DNA of 64,000 bases from Pseudomonas duriflava (lineage in GTDB: Bacteria > Pseudomonadota > Gammaproteobacteria > Pseudomonadales > Pseudomonadaceae), in NCBI RefSeq assembly GCF_007830155.1, contig NZ_VLKY01000005.1, positions 248,001-312,000 on the forward strand, given 5' to 3'. The number at the start of each line of letters is the position of its first letter. The stretch's first letter is position 1. Of the stretch, positions 34,492 to 43,867 are shown in pieces. The notes beneath the pieces were generated by a model, which was not told where the DNA came from, made no database searches, and was given only the letters and a program-made list of their open reading frames with translations. Both the position numbers and the translations under genes were made by a program.

Positions 34492-35511
34492 CTAAGAGCT
34501 TTTGCGCAGAATGACTTCGAAGCCCACATCGATGCAGTGCTTCGCTGGTTTTTCGCCGCGCATGAGAGTCAACAGCATGTCGGCAGCCTGTCGACCAATC
34601 TCGCCCCGAGTGGTACGCACGGTCGTCAATGAAGGATGCGCCCACGCAGCGGCTGGCAGGTCATTGAACCCGGCGATGCCCAACTGCTCTGGTACGGCAA
34701 TTCCTCGCTGCTGTGCTCGAAACAGAGCGCCTAGCGCCAGATCGTCGTTGTTGAAAAACACCGCGTCGAACGGTTGCTCTCGAGCCAAAAGTTGATCAAG
34801 CAGCTCAGCGCCCAAACCGACTGAGGACAGATAAGGGGTCAATAATTCGAGGTCAGGATTGTAACAGTGCGCCTCACGCATGGCTTGGCGGTAGCCCTCA
34901 ACACGCTGGAGCGTGCGCGGATCAAGCTGGGCGGCAGCCAGGGCAATGTTCCGGTATCCCTGCTCAAGCAAGGCTTTTGTCATGGCAGCTCCAGCCGCCA
35001 GCTGGGAGAAACCGACGCAATAGTTTTCTTCTACCTCGCTCAAGTCCATAAGCGTTACAACCGGACCGTGATAACCATCCAATATGGCGTGGACCGCATC
35101 ACTGCGATCGAACCCTGTCAGGATCAGCCCTGCCGGCTGATGGGCCAGATAGGCCCGCAACAGGCGCTCGTCTTCTTCGGCACGGTAGTGGCTGACGCCG
35201 ATCATGATATCGAATCCTGCTGACATCAGCACATGCTGGATCGCTTCGACGGTATCTACAAACACAACATTGGACAGCGACGGAATGATCACCGCTACAA
35301 GATTGGAGCGAGCGCTGGCCAAGGTACGTGCCGCCGTATGCGGTACGTAGCCCAACGCCTTTACGGCCTGCATCACTTGCTCACGCAGCGCGGGCGAAAC
35401 CCGATCAGGCTGCGAAAGCGCACGGGAAACAGACATCAGCGAACACCCCGCCGCACGCGCCACGTCGGACAAGGTGACGCGCTCGTTGGTACGGCGCCGG
35501 CGTTGGCTCAT
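34492..35511 (-). CDS. gntR: LacI-family gluconate repressor (GntR-like)
   Basis: A 339-residue transcription regulator. Residues 12-60 are the LacI-type helix-turn-helix and hinge (VTLSDVARAAGCSLMSVSRA and AARTLASARSNLVAVIIPS). The remainder is the periplasmic-binding-like effector domain. GntR repressors bind gluconate or its phosphate and release the operator. It is the last gene of the gluconokinase/TRAP operon, 81 bases after the binding-protein gene. A LacI-type palindrome, GTTAGCGCTAAC, lies before the first gene of that operon and is the likely binding site. The ATG at 35511 is chosen because it begins the basic arm before the HTH. Confidence 0.85.
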   Translation of the reverse strand: MSQRRRRTNERVTLSDVARAAGCSLMSVSRALSQPDRVSPALREQVMQAVKALGYVPHTAARTLASARSNLVAVIIPSLSNVVFVDTVEAIQHVLMSAGFDIMIGVSHYRAEEDERLLRAYLAHQPAGLILTGFDRSDAVHAILDGYHGPVVTLMDLSEVEENYCVGFSQLAAGAAMTKALLEQGYRNIALAAAQLDPRTLQRVEGYRQAMREAHCYNPDLELLTPYLSSVGLGAELLDQLLAREQPFDAVFFNNDDLALGALFRAQQRGIAVPEQLGIAGFNDLPAAAWAHPSLTTVRTTRGEIGRQAADMLLTLMRGEKPAKHCIDVGFEVILRKSS

Positions 35512-35591
35512 AGATAATCCAGAGAGATACGGCAACAGCGAAAGCCCCTCCGGCCAGACACGGACCGGAGGGGCGGTCTTTCACAGAACGA

Positions 35592-36608
35592 TTACTTAGG
35601 TGCCTTGGCGATTTCGGCCTGTACCTGATCGAACAGGGGCTTGCCTACAGTGTCGATCACGCTCTGAATCGCCGGCTGCGCCTTTTCACGCATGCGCTGG
35701 ACTTCTTCAGCCGGGACTTCGTTGACCTGCATGCCGTTTTCCTTGAGCTGCGCCAGAGCTTTCTTGCCTTCCTCACGCGTATCCAGACGCTCGGCGTCAC
35801 GTGCTTTTTTGGCCGCTTCCATCAGGATGTTCTGCTCGGTCTGGGACAGCCCGTCCCACCAGCGCTTGGAAGCCAGCATGATCCAGGGGCTGTAGACGTG
35901 GTTGGTTACGGTCAGGTACTTCTGCACTTCGTAGAATTTAGAAGACAGAATAGTGTTATAGGGGTTTTCCTGACCATCGACGGCCTTGGTTTCCAGCGCG
36001 GTGAACAGCTCGGAGAACGGCAGCGGCACGGCATTGGCGCCCAGTTGCTTAAAGGTGTCGAGGAACACCGGGTTCTGCATGACCCGCACCTTCACGCCGG
36101 AAAAGTCTTCCATCTTGTTGATGGGACGGACGTTGTTGGTCATGTTGCGGAAACCATTCTCCCAATAGACCAACCCTACCAGTCCCTTTTCCTTCAGCTT
36201 GTCCATGACCTGCTGGCCAACCGGGCCATCCAGAACGAAGTCCGCCTGTTTTTCACTTTCGAACAGGAACGGTGTATCCCATACGGCCATTTCCTTGGTA
36301 ATGCCGACCAGCGTAGCGGTAGAGCCCACCATCATTTCCTGTGCCCCGCCAATCAAGGCGTTTTGCATTTGGGTATCCGGGCCCAGGCTGGCCGCGCCAA
36401 AGGCACGCACCTTGAGCTTGCCATCAGAGGCTTTGGCGACCTCCTCGGCGAACAGCTTGACTGCACGACCCTGATTGCTGTCTTCGTTAAGACCATAGCC
36501 AAAACGGATCATACGGGGGCGAATGTCATCGGCGGCTTGGGTAGAGAAGGAAGCCAGAGGACCGGCCAGGATGGCGGCAGCTAGCGTCGCGAAGAGAAAA
36601 CGTTTCAT
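35592..36608 (-). CDS. TRAP transporter substrate-binding protein (DctP family)
   Basis: A 338-residue periplasmic binding protein. The signal peptide ends at about residue 25 (FSTQA then ADDIR). The DctP fold signatures are seen: FGYGLNEDSNQGRAVKLF, GPDTQMQNALIGGAQEMMVG and KVRVMQNPVFLDTFKQLGANAVP, the latter with the Arg that clamps the ligand carboxylate. With a gluconokinase in the same operon, gluconate or a related sugar acid is the likely ligand. It lies third in the operon, 106 bases after the large permease. Confidence 0.92.
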   Translation of the reverse strand: MKRFLFATLAAAILAGPLASFSTQAADDIRPRMIRFGYGLNEDSNQGRAVKLFAEEVAKASDGKLKVRAFGAASLGPDTQMQNALIGGAQEMMVGSTATLVGITKEMAVWDTPFLFESEKQADFVLDGPVGQQVMDKLKEKGLVGLVYWENGFRNMTNNVRPINKMEDFSGVKVRVMQNPVFLDTFKQLGANAVPLPFSELFTALETKAVDGQENPYNTILSSKFYEVQKYLTVTNHVYSPWIMLASKRWWDGLSQTEQNILMEAAKKARDAERLDTREEGKKALAQLKENGMQVNEVPAEEVQRMREKAQPAIQSVIDTVGKPLFDQVQAEIAKAPK

Positions 36609-36714
36609 AAGGGCAGTACCTTTATTGTTGTCGGTTGAGCAGCAGGGGTGGCGGCATGAGCGGTAGCCGCCAGGTTTACGCCGGTGCAGGCGCGACCGGT
36701 CATAAGTTCGAGCA

Positions 36715-37992
36715 CTAGCGCAGCCATGTCAGCGGCACCGTAATGATTTCCGGGAAGATGATCAGCAGCACCACAATACAGAGGTAGCTCAGAAAGAAAG
36801 GCATGACGCCTTTCACCAGCGGCTCCATCCGAATGCGGGCAATGCCACCTACCACATTAAGTACTGTGCCAACTGGCGGCGTGATCAAACCGATCGAGCC
36901 GATCAGAACAAACATCACGCCAAAATACACCGGATCGACCCCAGCCTTGACTGCAATAGGTGCCAGTACCGGGCCGAGGATAAGAATAGTGGGCGTCAGG
37001 TCCAGCACCATGCCAACGGCAATCATCAGAACCATAATGGCCGCCACAAGCAACTTGGGATCTTCCGCCAGCGGGCCAAGCATTGCGGCGATTTCGTCAG
37101 GTAACTGAGCCAGCGTGACCATATAGGCCGAAACAGTGGCAGCCGCGCAAAGAAACATTACGGAGGCAGTAGTGCGGCTCGCCCGGGTCAACACCTCGAC
37201 CAGTGCTTTCCAGTTCAATTCACGGTACAACAGGGTCGAGACGACCAGAGCATAAACGGCCGCAACGACTGCCGCTTCGGTTGGCGTGAACAAACCGCCA
37301 CGCAGGCCACCCACGATAATGACGGGTAGCATCAACGCAGCAATACCATCTTTGATGGCTTTGAGACGCTCACCCGCTGTTGCCTTGGCCTGCGGCGGTT
37401 CGTGAATGTTCTTGGCAATAAGCGTCCAGGCCACGATCAGCCCTGTCGCCATGATTAGGCCCGGCACCAGACCGGCCAGGAACAGCTGACTGATAGACGT
37501 GTTGGTTACCACGCCATAGATTACAAAAGGCATGGACGGAGGAATGATCGGCGCGATGATCCCGCCTGCTGCAACCAAGCCGCAAGAGGGACTGAGCGGA
37601 TAGCCACGCTGACGCATCATGGGTAGCAGTAACGTAGCGAGCGCTGCGGTATCTGCCAAGGCCGAGCCAGACATACTTGCCAGCAGCACCGAGGCCGCGA
37701 TGGCGACATACCCCAACCCACCTTTTTTATGCCCGACAAAAGCCTGAGCCATGGTGATGATCCGCCGGGAAATACCTCCGGCATTCATCAGCTCGCCAGC
37801 CAAAATGAAGAACGGTACGGCCAGTAGCGGAAAGCTGTCGGCACCGTTTTGCAGGTTTTGCGCCAGCAGTTGTACGTCCCAGAAATCCAGATACCACATC
37901 AGCACAGCGCCCGTGAGCAGCAGCGCAAAGGCGATAGGCATTCCGAAGGCCATGAAACCCAGCAGCGACGAAAGGAAAACGACGACAGTCAT
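36715..37992 (-). CDS. TRAP transporter large permease (DctM family)
   Basis: A 425-residue inner-membrane protein with about 12 hydrophobic segments and the DctM architecture. Signature stretches are SGSALADTAALATLLLPMM, PIIPPSMPFVIYGVVTNTSI and the GSIGLITPPVGTVLNVVGGI segment near the C-terminus. It carries out Na+-driven solute transport with a small permease subunit and the DctP protein. The small subunit is fused to gluconokinase in the preceding gene. Codon start and RBS (CGAGGACCGCT) are good. It lies 60 bases after the fusion gene. Confidence 0.93.
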   Translation of the reverse strand: MTVVVFLSSLLGFMAFGMPIAFALLLTGAVLMWYLDFWDVQLLAQNLQNGADSFPLLAVPFFILAGELMNAGGISRRIITMAQAFVGHKKGGLGYVAIAASVLLASMSGSALADTAALATLLLPMMRQRGYPLSPSCGLVAAGGIIAPIIPPSMPFVIYGVVTNTSISQLFLAGLVPGLIMATGLIVAWTLIAKNIHEPPQAKATAGERLKAIKDGIAALMLPVIIVGGLRGGLFTPTEAAVVAAVYALVVSTLLYRELNWKALVEVLTRASRTTASVMFLCAAATVSAYMVTLAQLPDEIAAMLGPLAEDPKLLVAAIMVLMIAVGMVLDLTPTILILGPVLAPIAVKAGVDPVYFGVMFVLIGSIGLITPPVGTVLNVVGGIARIRMEPLVKGVMPFFLSYLCIVVLLIIFPEIITVPLTWLR

Positions 37993-38052
37993 AGCGGTCC
38001 TCGGGTGGGCAGCGCCCGTTTTTTGTTATCAAAGATGGCCGAATCGACCGGT

Positions 38053-39186
38053 TCAGTCTGCGGTTACGTTGGCCAGGGCCGCCGGTATTGGGTTCGCACG
38101 CCAGACACCCACAAGCTGTACCAACGCCAGAACCGCCAGAGCCACCATACTGACCAGCACCGGCACCATGGCGAGCGCCAGGGGATAACCCATGACCGGA
38201 CTCTCGTTTTGCCAACCGAACTGCACCTGGTTCCAGCCTCCCCAGGCGGATAATGCACTGGCACCAGCCACCAGAAGCCAGCTGACCGAGTCAATCAGAC
38301 GGCGGGCCAGACGGGGGAATTTGTCGCGGATCATGCTGAAGCTCATCAACTCGCCGCGTCGCATGCTGGAGGCCACCCCGACAAAAACCAGCCAGACAAA
38401 GGCCAACCGTGATAGCTCTTCTGCGCCAGCCCAGCCGGTTCCAAAGGCATAGCGCATCACCACGTTGGCAAAAACGGCCACAACCATGAAGCTCATCAAG
38501 ATAGCCATCATCCCATCGGTCAGCTGATCGAAGCGTCGGGCCGTACGGTTGCTATAGATAGGGCCCTGAGTCAGCGGCGGCTCATTACGTGTTGTTGGCG
38601 CATCGGGCATCTTAGACGACAGGCCTATCAGCGCTGCCATTTCAGAATCTGGAATGGGTGCATACATCCAGGCGCAAATTTTCTCTACCACGACCGGGCT
38701 GGGATCAGTGGCATCCACACACAACACACCCGGTTCGCCCTCTGGGGACTCGAGGGTAGCGAATTGACTCTGCACCAGAGAAGTCGGCATGTAGTGGCCG
38801 GGGCGCGACCCCACACGCTGCAAAGCCGTTTCGTAACTCAAGGATAAATGAGCGAAGCGCAGGCCAGGCACTGCATCGCGCAGGCGATCCCGGTAGCTAC
38901 GCTTGAGTGCCGAGCAGGACAGTACAAAGCCGACGCCGTCGTTCACAGCCTTCTGCATTTCGAGGCGCAGCAGGTTGAGCCATTCGACGCGGTCCGCGTC
39001 GGTCAACGGCGTGCCGGCTTTCATGCGGGCAACGTTTTCAGGGGAATGGAAATGATCGGCTTCGATATGACGAAAGCCTAGCGTACGTGCCACACCCAGG
39101 CTGGTTTCGGTCTTGCCCGAACCACTGACGCCCATGATGACGACAGCTTGAGCCGGCGTGGCAGATGTGTTTTCGCGCAGAGTCAT
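38053..39186 (-). CDS. gluconokinase fused to TRAP small permease subunit (DctQ)
   Basis: A 377-residue fusion. Residues 14-175 are a gluconate kinase: Walker A GVSGSGKT (19-26), then GFRHIEADHFHSPENVARM, GTPLTDADRVEWL, CSALKRSYRDRLR and GHYMPTSLVQSQFATLE, all as in GntK. A linker (about 176-220) follows. Residues 221-362 form four membrane segments with RRFDQLTDGMMAILMSFM, VVMRYAFGTGWAGAEELSR and LVFVGVASSMRRGELMS, which are DctQ hallmarks. The frame is unbroken. It should take up the sugar acid and phosphorylate it at the inner face of the membrane. GGGAGAGCTC precedes the ATG. An ATG at codon 193, in the linker, could give a free DctQ. It is the first gene of the operon with DctM, DctP and GntR. 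Confidence 0.93.
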   Translation of the reverse strand: MTLRENTSATPAQAVVIMGVSGSGKTETSLGVARTLGFRHIEADHFHSPENVARMKAGTPLTDADRVEWLNLLRLEMQKAVNDGVGFVLSCSALKRSYRDRLRDAVPGLRFAHLSLSYETALQRVGSRPGHYMPTSLVQSQFATLESPEGEPGVLCVDATDPSPVVVEKICAWMYAPIPDSEMAALIGLSSKMPDAPTTRNEPPLTQGPIYSNRTARRFDQLTDGMMAILMSFMVVAVFANVVMRYAFGTGWAGAEELSRLAFVWLVFVGVASSMRRGELMSFSMIRDKFPRLARRLIDSVSWLLVAGASALSAWGGWNQVQFGWQNESPVMGYPLALAMVPVLVSMVALAVLALVQLVGVWRANPIPAALANVTAD

Positions 39187-39587
39187 GAGCTCTCCCAGGT
39201 CGCATCGGTGTGCGCCTATTCATTATTTTCAGCCATGTTAGCGCTAACCAAGAAATAACGACAAGCCCTGAATTGACCTTTAGTCGCGCAAGACACCTGC
39301 CCTATTCATAAGATATGAAATGGTGCGCGTGGTGCAGCGCATGAGCGATTATGTCCTTGGTGCAAGGCTCTGCGTCTAATGCACCACAGAGAGCATAGTC
39401 GCAAGGCGCGATAATGAAGGGGGATTACGCTACAGGAAACTGTATTAGCGGCGAGATAACTCTTCCGCCCGACGGCAGGCGTAAAGGAGGATGTTCTTTA
39501 TTAGCGTACGCCGCGCAATGAAGTCTGTTCTGGACCGGCCATCCACCAAACAGCATTCATGACTGCTTCCTTTTGTTATTGAAATAA
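39187..39587. other. gene-free region upstream of the sugar-acid operon
   Basis: About 400 bases between the operon start and the end of putA. No open frame is credible. It carries the palindromic operator near 39237 and the putA terminator at its right end. Confidence 0.5.
39237..39248 (-). promoter_or_regulatory. perfect palindrome, likely GntR operator
   Basis: GTTAGCGCTAAC is a 12-base perfect palindrome, 51 bases before the ATG of the gluconokinase-DctQ gene. E. coli GntR sites have the form ATGTTA...TAACAT, and here the left flank also reads ATGTTA. The fit suggests autorepression of the operon by the LacI-family gene it ends with. Confidence 0.7.
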
Positions 39588-39613
39588 AAAAGCCCGGTCG
39601 AAACCGGGCTTTT
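39588..39613 (-). terminator. intrinsic terminator of putA
   Basis: AAAAGCCCGGT (39588-39598), loop CGAA, ACCGGGCTTTT (39603-39613). The T-tract is good on both strands. It starts 12 bases beyond the putA stop. Confidence 0.88.
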
Positions 39614-39625
39614 GCTTGCCTACGA

Positions 39626-42600
39626 TCAGCTGATCGTCATCAGATTAGCGTTACCACCAGCCGCTGCCGTGTTGACGCTCAAGGCACGCTCAATGAGCAG
39701 ACGCTCCAGCGGAATCGCCGTTTCGCCCTGGGACAAGCCCTGAACACCCACAATCGGCCCGCGACGCTGAGCGACCTGCTGGCAGACCTGACGCAGTTGA
39801 TCCGAGTCACCGTGATGCAGAACGGCATCAAAGGTTTCCTCGTCCTTGGTCCAGTCGGCCGTGGTTTTGATACGGGCCTGGACGGCTTGCGGCAGACGAC
39901 CACGCAAAGCGCGAGACAGATCGCTCTGTACCCACAGCGCAGTACTCCCTACGGCCAGAACCGCTGCCAACTGAGCCAGCAGATCACCTTCGTCCTCTGC
40001 CAGGCAAAGCACACGTTCGCGCGGCAACAGGGTGTAAGTGTTGCGCTCGCCGGTTGGGCCAACCAGTACGCGAGTCACGCCACTGACGGATTGCTTGCCA
40101 AACGCCTGGCACAGCTCGGCCAGCGCCGTGTTCTTCTGCTGGTTCGCCCAGGCTTGTAACGCCTCGAGCGGCTTGCCCTGACGCTGTTCCATCTGGTTAC
40201 GCAAGGTCAGGTCGGACGGGCTTTCCTGATTGTCTCGCGCAAAGGCTTGAGCCACGCCATCTACCGGACGGGTCGACAGCAGGCGGTACAGGTAAACCGG
40301 GCCACCGGCCTTAGGACCAGTACCGGACAGGCCTTCGCCACCGAAGGGCTGCACGCCCACTACAGCGCCTACCATGTTGCGGTTGACGTAGAGGTTACCG
40401 GCATGAGCCTTGTCCACCACCTGAGCGATAGTCTCGTCGATACGGGTATGCACGCCGAGCGTCAGGCCGTAACCGGTAGCATTGATCTGATCCATCAAGC
40501 GGTTCAAGTCCTGGCGGGCGAAGCGCACCACGTGCAACACCGGGCCAAAGATTTCGCGCTCCAGCTCGTCCAGACTTTCCAGTTCGATCAAGGTTGGCAA
40601 CACAAAAGTGCCACGGTGCACGGCACCATCCTGAGAGCGAGCAACCTGATAGACCGAGCGGCCTTTGGCACGCATGCCCTGGATGTGCTTGTCGATATTG
40701 GCCTTGGCTTCCTGGTCGATCACCGGGCCGATATCCACCGGCAGGTTATCCGGGTTACCGATACGGCACTCCGCCATGGCGCCCTTGAGCATTTCGATAA
40801 CGCGATCCGCCACATCTTCCTGCACACACAGTACACGCAGGGCCGAGCAGCGCTGACCGGCGCTGTCGAATGCGGAGGCAACCACGTCCATGACCACCTG
40901 CTCGGCCAAAGCCGAGGAGTCTACGATCATGGCATTCTGGCCGCCGGTTTCAGCAATCAGCGGGATCGGACGGCCCTGGGCATCCAGGCGACCGGCAATG
41001 TTGCGAGAGATGATATTGGCAACTTCAGTGGAGCCGGTGAACATCACGCCCTTGACGCGCTCGTCACTTACCAGCGCCGAGCCGACGGTATGACCCTGAC
41101 CAGGAAGCAATTGCACCACGCCTTCCGGCACGCCAGCTTCCAGCAGGATACGCACGGCTTGGGCAGCAATCAGCGGAGTTTGCTCAGCCGGCTTGGCCAG
41201 TACAGTGTTGCCGGCAGCCAGCGCCGCCGCTACCTGACCGGTAAAGATCGCCAGCGGGAAGTTCCAGGGGCTGATGCACACGACCGGCCCCAACGGGCGA
41301 TGGGTGTCGTTGGCAAAATCGCGACGAACCTGCGCGGCGTAATAACGCAGGAAGTCCACCGCTTCACGCACTTCTGCAATGGAGTTTGCAAAAGTCTTGC
41401 CCGCTTCGCGGACCAGCAGGCTGATCAGCGGCTGGATCTGCGCTTCCATCATATCGGCGGCATTGTCCAGCACGGCAGCACGCTGCTCTGGTGGAGTCGA
41501 CTGCCAGATCGGTGCCGCAACCAAGGCGCTGTCCAGTGCGTTGCTTACGTCCTGCAGACTGGCATTCTGTACAAAGCCCACCACATCACGATGGTCTGCC
41601 GGGTTATGGACGGCCTGAGGAATACCAACCTCCGCCGTGCAACCCAACATAGGCGCTGCACGCCATTCGGTGTTGTGGCTGGCCATCAGTGCGCCGGACA
41701 AGGAGCCCAGACGGTGCTCGTTGGCCAGATCGATACCACAGGAGTTACGACGCGACGCGCCATACAGTTCAACCGGCAGCGGAATACGCGGGTGCGGCAG
41801 CCCCAGCTTGCCTTCCTGAGACGCCATCTGCTCGATAGTTGCCACCGGATCGGCCACCAGCTCTTTCAGCGAGATGGAGTGATCGGCGATACGGTTGACA
41901 AACGAGGTGTTTGCGCCGTTTTCCAGCAGACGACGTACCAGATAGGCCAGCAGGGTTTCATGCGTACCTACCGGTGCGTAGATCCGGCACGGACGATTCA
42001 GCTTGCCGTCGGCTACTTTGCCTACTACCTGCTCGTACAGGGGCTCGCCCATGCCGTGCAGGCACTGGAATTCGTACTGACCGGGATAATAGTTCTGACC
42101 AGCGATCTGATAGATGGCCGCCAGGGTATGTGCGTTGTGCGTGGCGAACTGCGGATAGATCACTTCCGGTACAGCCAGCAACTTGCGAGCGCAGGCCATG
42201 TAGGACACGTCGGTGTAAACCTTACGGGTGTAGACCGGATAACCCTCGAGGCCTTCGATCTGGGCGCGCTTGATCTCGCTGTCCCAGTAAGCGCCCTTCA
42301 CCAGACGAATCATCAAGCGGTGACGGCTGCGACGGGCCAGATCGATTACATAGTCGATCACATAGGGGCAGCGCTTCTGATAAGCCTGGATGACAAAACC
42401 GATACCGTTCCAGCCAGCTAGCTTTGGCTCGAAGCACAAGCGCTCCAGCAGGTCCAGAGAGATCTCCAGGCGATCGGCTTCTTCAGCGTCGATATTGATA
42501 CCAATATCGTACTGCTTGGCCAGCAAGGTGAGGTCCAGCAGGCGCGGGTACAGTTCATCCATCACACGCTCGTACTGAGCGCGGCTGTAGCGCGGGTGCA

Positions 42601-43603
42601 GTGCGGACAGCTTGATGGAAATGCCCGGGCCTTCATAAATGCCACGGCCATGGGAGGCCTTGCCAATCGAATGGATCGCCTGCTCATAGGACGCCAGATA
42701 ACGCTGGGCGTCTTCTTCTGTCAGGGCGGCTTCGCCAAGCATGTCGTAGGAGTAGCGGAAGCCCTTGGCTTCGTAACGGGTGGCGTTGGCCAGGGCCTCA
42801 CCAATGGTTTCGCCGGTGACAAACTGCTCACCCATCATCCGCATGGCCATGTCTACGCCCTTGCGGATGACCGGCTCGCCGCTCTTGCCGATGATGCGGT
42901 TGAGCGCCGAGAACATCTTCTCTTCATTGTGCGTTGCCACCAGCTTGCCGGTGAGCAGCAGGCCCCACGAGGCGGCGTTGACAAAGATCGAGGAGCTCTT
43001 GCCGAGATGGTCGCTCCACTTGCCATTGGCGATTTTGTCGCGGATCAGGACATCACGGGTGGCCTTGTCTGGAATGCGCAGCAGGGCTTCGGCCAGGCAC
43101 ATCAGCGCTACGCCTTCCTGCGAAGACAGCGAGAACTCTTGCAGCAGACCCTGAACAAGACCGGCACGGCCACTGGCGCCTTTGGCGTTGCGCAGTTTTT
43201 CGGCCAGCTGATAGGCCAGCTTGTAGGCAGCCTCAGCGGTAGCCTCGGGCAGACGCGCCTGCTCCAGCAGCATCGGTACCATCTCTTCTTCCGGACGGCG
43301 GTAGGCTGCTGTTACGGCGGAGCGCAGTGCAGATTGCGGCAGGATGCTTTCGGCAAACTCCAGGAAGGGCTGGTAAACCGGGTCGGCCAGCGCTTCGACA
43401 ATCTCATTGTCGGCTTCGCCCAGACGCGCTGCCATGTTCTGCAGCTCATCAACGCTGACGCCTTTCTCCAGAGTTTCCAGGTAGGTGTAGATCGCCTGCT
43501 TGATCAGCCAATGCGGGGTGCGATCGATAAGGCGGGCCGCCTCTTTCAAGCGCTCACGGGTGGCTTCGTCAAGTTTCACGCCAAGCGTAGTGGTAGTCGC
43601 CAT
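39626..43603 (-). CDS. putA: trifunctional proline utilisation protein PutA
   Basis: A 1325-residue protein that oxidises proline to glutamate and represses its own genes. Order: a ribbon-helix-helix DNA-binding domain (1-50; TTTLGVKLDEATRERLKEAA), a linker, a proline dehydrogenase barrel (about 260-610; with RLMIRLVKGAYWDSEIKRAQ), a P5C dehydrogenase (about 650-1110; catalytic Glu in IAETGGQNAMIVD and Cys in SAGQRCSALRV) and a C-terminal ALDH-like domain. It is membrane-associated when proline is bound and DNA-bound when it is not. AAGGCGAGGCAAC precedes the ATG. GTTGCA boxes lie upstream. No putP (proline permease) is next to it. Confidence 0.96.
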   Translation of the reverse strand: MATTTTLGVKLDEATRERLKEAARLIDRTPHWLIKQAIYTYLETLEKGVSVDELQNMAARLGEADNEIVEALADPVYQPFLEFAESILPQSALRSAVTAAYRRPEEEMVPMLLEQARLPEATAEAAYKLAYQLAEKLRNAKGASGRAGLVQGLLQEFSLSSQEGVALMCLAEALLRIPDKATRDVLIRDKIANGKWSDHLGKSSSIFVNAASWGLLLTGKLVATHNEEKMFSALNRIIGKSGEPVIRKGVDMAMRMMGEQFVTGETIGEALANATRYEAKGFRYSYDMLGEAALTEEDAQRYLASYEQAIHSIGKASHGRGIYEGPGISIKLSALHPRYSRAQYERVMDELYPRLLDLTLLAKQYDIGINIDAEEADRLEISLDLLERLCFEPKLAGWNGIGFVIQAYQKRCPYVIDYVIDLARRSRHRLMIRLVKGAYWDSEIKRAQIEGLEGYPVYTRKVYTDVSYMACARKLLAVPEVIYPQFATHNAHTLAAIYQIAGQNYYPGQYEFQCLHGMGEPLYEQVVGKVADGKLNRPCRIYAPVGTHETLLAYLVRRLLENGANTSFVNRIADHSISLKELVADPVATIEQMASQEGKLGLPHPRIPLPVELYGASRRNSCGIDLANEHRLGSLSGALMASHNTEWRAAPMLGCTAEVGIPQAVHNPADHRDVVGFVQNASLQDVSNALDSALVAAPIWQSTPPEQRAAVLDNAADMMEAQIQPLISLLVREAGKTFANSIAEVREAVDFLRYYAAQVRRDFANDTHRPLGPVVCISPWNFPLAIFTGQVAAALAAGNTVLAKPAEQTPLIAAQAVRILLEAGVPEGVVQLLPGQGHTVGSALVSDERVKGVMFTGSTEVANIISRNIAGRLDAQGRPIPLIAETGGQNAMIVDSSALAEQVVMDVVASAFDSAGQRCSALRVLCVQEDVADRVIEMLKGAMAECRIGNPDNLPVDIGPVIDQEAKANIDKHIQGMRAKGRSVYQVARSQDGAVHRGTFVLPTLIELESLDELEREIFGPVLHVVRFARQDLNRLMDQINATGYGLTLGVHTRIDETIAQVVDKAHAGNLYVNRNMVGAVVGVQPFGGEGLSGTGPKAGGPVYLYRLLSTRPVDGVAQAFARDNQESPSDLTLRNQMEQRQGKPLEALQAWANQQKNTALAELCQAFGKQSVSGVTRVLVGPTGERNTYTLLPRERVLCLAEDEGDLLAQLAAVLAVGSTALWVQSDLSRALRGRLPQAVQARIKTTADWTKDEETFDAVLHHGDSDQLRQVCQQVAQRRGPIVGVQGLSQGETAIPLERLLIERALSVNTAAAGGNANLMTIS

Positions 43604-43670
43604 GTTGCCTCGCCTTATCGGTTGGGGTTGTTATAGTAAGGCGGCAAGAATAGAGGCAACCTCGCCCTGG

Positions 43671-43686
43671 TGCAACTAGGTGCAAC
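43671..43686 (-). promoter_or_regulatory. two GTTGCA PutA boxes, one turn apart
   Basis: TGCAAC at 43671-43676 and again at 43681-43686; read on the minus strand each is GTTGCA, the E. coli PutA operator core. Their spacing of ten bases places both on one face of the helix, 68 to 83 bases before the putA start. Confidence 0.65.
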
Positions 43687-43836
43687 CGCATTTAGTCGAC
43701 CTATTTAAGCTGACCTAGTAAACGTGTAAAGCGCTCTGACCAGCGCTCATGCTGCGACACCTTACGATCAAGCCAAAAACTGTCTAGTTCAGCGGTTTCA
43801 AGCTTAATTTACTGACTTTTGTTTCCACAACTAAAC

Positions 43837-43867
43837 GGTGCAACTTTTAAAACAAAAAGGTTGCACC
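43837..43867. promoter_or_regulatory. inverted pair of GTTGCA PutA boxes
   Basis: GGTGCAAC (43837-43844) and GTTGCACC (43860-43867) form a perfect 8-base inverted repeat around an AT-rich 15-base spacer, each arm holding one GTTGCA core. It lies about 235-265 bases upstream of putA and the same distance from the MarR gene. Confidence 0.65.

Noticed and set aside
40247..42421. 724-codon open frame antisense to putA
   Set aside because: It is a shadow of putA on the opposite strand; composition is His/Gln/Arg-rich with no domain, while putA is complete and conserved.
42596..43636. 346-codon open frame antisense to the putA N-terminus
   Set aside because: Shadow frame; the ribbon-helix-helix coding strand is clear.
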